A stretch of DNA of 24,381 nt from a virus. The translations under genes and the position numbers were made by a program. Under the pieces are notes generated by a model that was not told where the DNA came from, ran no database searches, and was given only the letters and a program-made list of their open reading frames with translations. The stretch covers positions 1-24,381 of the IMG/VR virus record IMGVR_UViG_3300045978_000317; one strand, 5' to 3'. Positions 22,248-24,381 of the stretch are shown here, one piece after another (position 1 is the first letter of the stretch; each line of letters starts with the position of its first letter).

Positions 22248-22856
22248 TCAGTCGCGCCGGTTTTCCACAGTTTCCACAGTTTCCACAGGCCTTCTCTGAT
22301 CTCTGATCTCTGATCCTGATCTGATCTCTGGCTTCGATGGGGCATCGGAGCCCCATCCGATGCCCTTGGTGTCGGGAAAGAGCGGCAAGCCCGCTCCGCC
22401 GCTCGCCTCGCGCCGCCGTGGCAGCAGGAGCGCGGCGGCGTAGCGGTCGAAAAACGCGGCGAGGTACGGGTTGGGCGCGAGGTTCTCGTAGAGCGTGACG
22501 ACGGCGCGGTGGCGCTTGTCGCGCCGCGCGAGGACGTCGGTGGGCCCGAGGTTGAGCCGGATGCGCGCCAGGGTCGGCACCCAGACGTGGCCGGTCGGCT
22601 CGTCGTAAAGCGCGAAGGGCCCCGATGGCAGCGTCGCCAGCGCCCGGAAGGCCTGGCGGAGCCGCATCCGCGTCGGCAGCACCGGCAGTTCATGCTCAAC
22701 AAACAGCAGCGGCAACTCGTAGAGGCCGATCATCGTCGCGTGTTCGTTGATGCCGAGGTAGAGGCCCAGGATCACCGGGTCGGACCCGGCCGCCTGAATT
22801 TCGCGCCCGGTCGGGCCGGTGAAATAGCGCGCCGTGTACACGCCGTACCGATTCAC
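22248..22856 (-). CDS. Replisome-organizer-like protein (winged helix)
   Basis: This 202-residue protein has the phage replication N-domain pattern: YTARYFTGPTGREIQAAG, VILGLYLGINEHATMIGLYE, LPLLFVEHEL, RLRQAFRALATLPSGPF and GHVWVPTLARIRLNLG, as in DnaD/replisome-organizer-type proteins of other phages. The C-terminus is disordered and includes VETVETVEN and EIRSGSEIRD, made by DNA repeats that look like origin iterons. It starts with GTG (22856) after GGGAGG. It is likely to bind the origin and recruit host replication proteins; no phage helicase or polymerase is seen. A PD-(D/E)XK nuclease gene follows. Confidence 0.7.
   Translation of the reverse strand: MNRYGVYTARYFTGPTGREIQAAGSDPVILGLYLGINEHATMIGLYELPLLFVEHELPVLPTRMRLRQAFRALATLPSGPFALYDEPTGHVWVPTLARIRLNLGPTDVLARRDKRHRAVVTLYENLAPNPYLAAFFDRYAAALLLPRRREASGGAGLPLFPDTKGIGWGSDAPSKPEIRSGSEIRDQRRPVETVETVENRRD
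22261..22331. other. Candidate replication origin (tandem DnaA-box-like and CTCTGAT repeats)
   Basis: TTTCCACAG occurs three times in tandem (22262-22270, 22271-22279, 22280-22288); the first with its preceding T gives TTTTCCACA, a match to the DnaA box consensus TTWTNCACA. Next to them CTCTGAT occurs three times (22294-22300, 22301-22307, 22308-22314), followed by CCTGAT and CTGAT. Both lie in the 3' end of the replication gene, as lambda's origin lies in gene O. Confidence 0.6.
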
Positions 22857-22885
22857 GCCGCGCCTCCCTTCGTCGTCACCGGGGG

Positions 22886-23128
22886 CTAGTCCAGAAACAA
22901 TCGCGTCTCGTAGACGCCATCGATTCGGTTCGACGGTGGTTTGTGCTCCTGTAACTCCGCCACAAATTGCGTGTGGTCCTCGTCTTTGTGGACAGCGATC
23001 CGGGTCACGAAGACATGGACGGGGATGCCGCTCGCGGTCGTGCCTTCCCAGATGCGCGCCGGCATGCGGCCGCCGTCGCGCGTCTCGAGGTCGACGATCT
23101 TCGTCGTCGATTCAATGGTGATGGTCAT
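22886..23128 (-). CDS. Conserved-looking small early protein, unknown
   Basis: This 80-residue protein reads MTITIESTTKIVDLETRDGG, then ARIWEGTTASGIPVHVFVTR, VAELQEHKPPSN and a final YETRLFLD. It is similar in pattern to small early phage proteins I have seen, but no function is known to me. AGGAGG precedes ATG 23128, so I do not use the longer start at 23161. It lies between a small CxxC gene and the replication gene. Confidence 0.7.
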   Translation of the reverse strand: MTITIESTTKIVDLETRDGGRMPARIWEGTTASGIPVHVFVTRIAVHKDEDHTQFVAELQEHKPPSNRIDGVYETRLFLD

Positions 23129-23145
23129 CTCGCCTCCTGTTCCGT

Positions 23146-23310
23146 TCAGCCGATCGCCCACCCCGGGGTCCGCGCGCCGCAGTGCCAGCAGACGAGCGCG
23201 AGGCGCGTGGGCTGCAGCTCCAGGCGCCAGTCATGCCCCGTCGTCAGCCGGCAGTAGACCTGCCCGAGCCGGCGGCTGACGCGCGCCGCCACCTGCCGGA
23301 CGTCGTCCAC
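23146..23310 (-). CDS. Small CxxC protein starting with GTG
   Basis: This 54-residue reading begins at GTG 23310, two bases after the stop of the HTH gene, and ends at 23146, before the AGGAGG of the next gene. It reads DDVRQVAARVSRRLGQ, then a beta-like HDWRLELQPTRLALV and CWHCGARTPGW, a CxxC knuckle. The frame fills the gap between its neighbours exactly, and the content is protein-like. There is no strong ribosome-binding site, so translation would be coupled. Function unknown. Confidence 0.5.
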   Translation of the reverse strand: MDDVRQVAARVSRRLGQVYCRLTTGHDWRLELQPTRLALVCWHCGARTPGWAIG

Positions 23311-23312
23311 CG

Positions 23313-23636
23313 TCAGCGCCGGCGGCGGGTCGGCTGGGCGGGCCTCGGGGCCGCGGCGCGGGTGGCCGCCGCCGCCTGCCGGCTTCGTTCGTCCAGGTCC
23401 TGCTCGACGGCGGCGCGAAGCCAGCGGTACGGCCGCGTGTCGTATGGGGGCGGGTGGAACGTGCCCCGCTGACAGTCGCGCCGGATCGTGCCCAGGGACC
23501 GCCGGTAAATCCGGGCGATGTCGGGGGCCAGCAGGATGAGGGGGAGGGCGGAGAGGTCACGAATCGGGGCGTCGGCCGGGTCCGGCAGGGGCTCAGACTC
23601 GACGACGGAGGATGAGGCCGGCGACGAAACAACCAT
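23313..23636 (-). CDS. HTH protein (excisionase / early regulator type)
   Basis: This 107-residue protein is the first gene of the leftward operon. Residues about 32-80 resemble MerR/AlpA-type excisionase folds: LILLAPDIARIYRRSLGTIR, RDCQRGTFHPPP, YRWLRAAVEQDL. The C-terminus is Ala/Arg-rich and basic. AGGAGG stands five bases before ATG 23636, the best site in the genome. It could be the directionality factor for the integrase or an early gene regulator. Confidence 0.68.
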   Translation of the reverse strand: MVVSSPASSSVVESEPLPDPADAPIRDLSALPLILLAPDIARIYRRSLGTIRRDCQRGTFHPPPYDTRPYRWLRAAVEQDLDERSRQAAAATRAAAPRPAQPTRRRR

Positions 23637-23682
23637 GAACGCCTCCTAAACGACGACGACGCCAATCGGCGACGAGCGTTGA

Positions 23683-23711
23683 AAACTAAAGGAGCGCGCG
23701 AAGTCTGTCAA
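23683..23711 (-). promoter_or_regulatory. Candidate sigma-70 promoter of the lytic operon
   Basis: On the minus strand a perfect TTGACA (23711-23706) is followed after 17 bp by TAGTTT (23688-23683), which keeps the key T, A and T of the -10. Transcription would begin near 23676, about 40 bases before the AGGAGG-led first gene. Confidence 0.55.
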
Positions 23712-23885
23712 ACCGATGACTACAGAGTCCCCTTACGCGTCATTCCTTTGAATTGGTATGCATTTATGTCTGTGATGTCGGCGCGACGCGGACAGGCCGT
23801 ACCACCGGGATTCCGGGGGAGGGGAGGCGCGATCACACGACGACACGTACCCGGGTGTCAACTCGTCAATATGCCGGTTGAGGCC

Positions 23886-23983
23886 CTAGTACTTCTACGA
23901 GGTATAGGGCTTATTCATGCCTATAGATGTGCATTTGTTAGTGCCTATAGGCTTGCTTGGTTGTCTAATACTTCTGCGGTTAT
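23886..23983. repeat. Operator-like repeats upstream of the RHH gene
   Basis: Two direct copies of CTARTACTTCTRCGR stand at 23886-23900 and 23965-23979. Between them is the palindrome GCCTATAGGC (23943-23952), a matching half at 23919-23926 (GCCTATAG), and a looser relative TATAGGGC at 23903-23910. The TGCCTATAG copies (23918-23926 and 23942-23950) are 24 bp apart, near two helical turns. Confidence 0.6.
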
Positions 23984-23998
23984 CTAGGATGGCCGCGC

Positions 23999-24208
23999 AT
24001 GGCCCGCAAGTCTCCCCGGCGGCTGAAGCGGCAAGTCAACGTGCCCCTCGCGGCGCCGCTCGCCCAACGCCTCGATGCCGCGGTCGGCGTCCTCGGCGAC
24101 TCCCAGGCCAAAATCGTGAGCGACGCGCTCACCCTCTGGTTCGAGTCCTTGCCGCCCGATACGCGTCACGCCATCGATCTCATCCTCGCCATTCGCGACC
24201 GCCGGTAG
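23999..24208 (+). CDS. Ribbon-helix-helix regulator, candidate repressor
   Basis: This 69-residue protein has a basic start (ARKSPRRLKRQVNVPLAAPL) and an RHH pattern: strand RQVNVPL, helix 1 (AAPLAQRLDAAVGVL), turn GDSQ, helix 2 (AKIVSDALTLWFESL), plus a C-terminal helix. AGGA lies nine bases before ATG 23999. It is the only gene reading away from the lytic operon across the control region and is next to the attachment site and integrase, as lysogeny genes are. Repressor role is inference from position; RHH proteins can also be activators. Confidence 0.78.
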   Translation: MARKSPRRLKRQVNVPLAAPLAQRLDAAVGVLGDSQAKIVSDALTLWFESLPPDTRHAIDLILAIRDRR

Positions 24209-24381
24209 CCAGAGCCGCGCCGCTTGGTAGAGCCGCTTGGAAGGATCGCAGTAACTACTTTAGATACAACACGTTAGATAGCTGCGGGAGTTTTCTTCTA
24301 AGCCGGGGGTCGCAGGTTCGAGTCCTGCCGGGCGCGCCCATTTTTCCTCAGCAAATCCGTAAGTTTGGCACTTTGGGCTTG
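24177..24381. repeat. Right copy of the 205-bp terminal direct repeat
   Basis: This copy matches bases 1-205 with mismatches at 24303 (C for T), 24307 (G for A) and 24308 (G for T). It ends in the middle of the integrase leader, at the first bases of the -35 box. The downstream sequence continues at base 206 in the circular genome. Confidence 0.95.
24295..24340 (+). other. attP: Second attP core allele (tRNA-Arg 3' half)
   Basis: The same tRNA 3' half as at 119-164, but the 3' anticodon-stem strand reads GCCGG (left copy GTCGG) and the variable loop GGGTC (left copy ATGTC). Both are acceptable tRNA sequences. The T arm and acceptor strand are unchanged. Confidence 0.82.

Larger units (their letters stand above)
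23637..23998. promoter_or_regulatory. Divergent control region (likely lysis/lysogeny switch)
   Basis: No convincing gene lies in these 362 bases; an open + frame over 23679-23987 crosses the promoter and repeats and has no coding look. The GC content drops. It separates the leftward lytic operon from the rightward RHH gene, contains a leftward promoter and carries two repeat families (see separate entries). Confidence 0.7.

Noticed and set aside
23679-23987. A 102-residue + strand open frame in the control region
   Set aside because: It crosses the leftward promoter and the operator repeats, has no ribosome-binding site and does not look like protein.
1-24381. A single integrated prophage bounded by attL and attR
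   Set aside because: Sequence on both sides of the tRNA fragment, including the end of the RHH gene, is the same at both ends. An integrated copy would have host tRNA 5' sequence on the left.

Overview
The window reads as a complete, small, temperate tailed-phage (siphovirus-type) genome that circularises or exists as a head-to-tail repeat. Bases 1-205 and 24177-24381 are the same sequence apart from three clustered mismatches, so one genome unit is about 24,176 bp. The base composition is very GC-rich (about two thirds by eye). The shared end carries the 3' half of a tRNA-Arg(UCU) gene next to a tyrosine integrase, which marks it as the phage attachment site. Because the sequence on both sides of the tRNA fragment is the same at both ends, this is not a single integrated prophage with host flanks. 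The host cannot be named from the sequence; it should be a GC-rich bacterium with a tRNA-Arg(UCU) gene.

Rightward (+) genes occupy the two ends. At the right end a ribbon-helix-helix regulator (23999-24208) reads toward the attachment site. Across the junction comes a stand-alone copy of the integrase N-terminal domain (336-632), the integrase (632-1807), two small coiled-coil proteins and one unknown protein (2287-2556).

Everything from 23636 down to 2598 is leftward (-), mostly with overlapping or nearly touching genes, as expected of one lytic operon. In transcription order it has: an early block (HTH/excisionase-like protein, small CxxC proteins, a replisome-organizer-like protein with a candidate origin at its 3' end, a PD-(D/E)XK-type nuclease, a zinc-finger protein, a 45-residue membrane protein, a ParB-domain protein); a packaging block (HNH nuclease, small and large terminase); a head block (a second RHH protein, a fused protease-major capsid protein, portal, a collagen-like fibre, connectors); and a tail block (tail terminator, tube protein, G/GT frameshift chaperones, a very short tape measure, fibre, and a 1,453-residue hub packed with repeats that fills 18% of the genome).

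The divergent 362-bp region 23637-23998 separates the RHH gene from the lytic operon. It holds a good leftward promoter and two families of short repeats, so it is the likely lysis/lysogeny switch. I see no endolysin, recognisable holin, spanin, DNA polymerase or helicase. The phage appears to rely on the host for replication, and its mode of lysis is unexplained. The most unusual points are the duplicated integrase arm domain, the loss of canonical catalytic residues in the integrase, the two attP alleles, the repeat-loaded hub and the missing lysis cassette.
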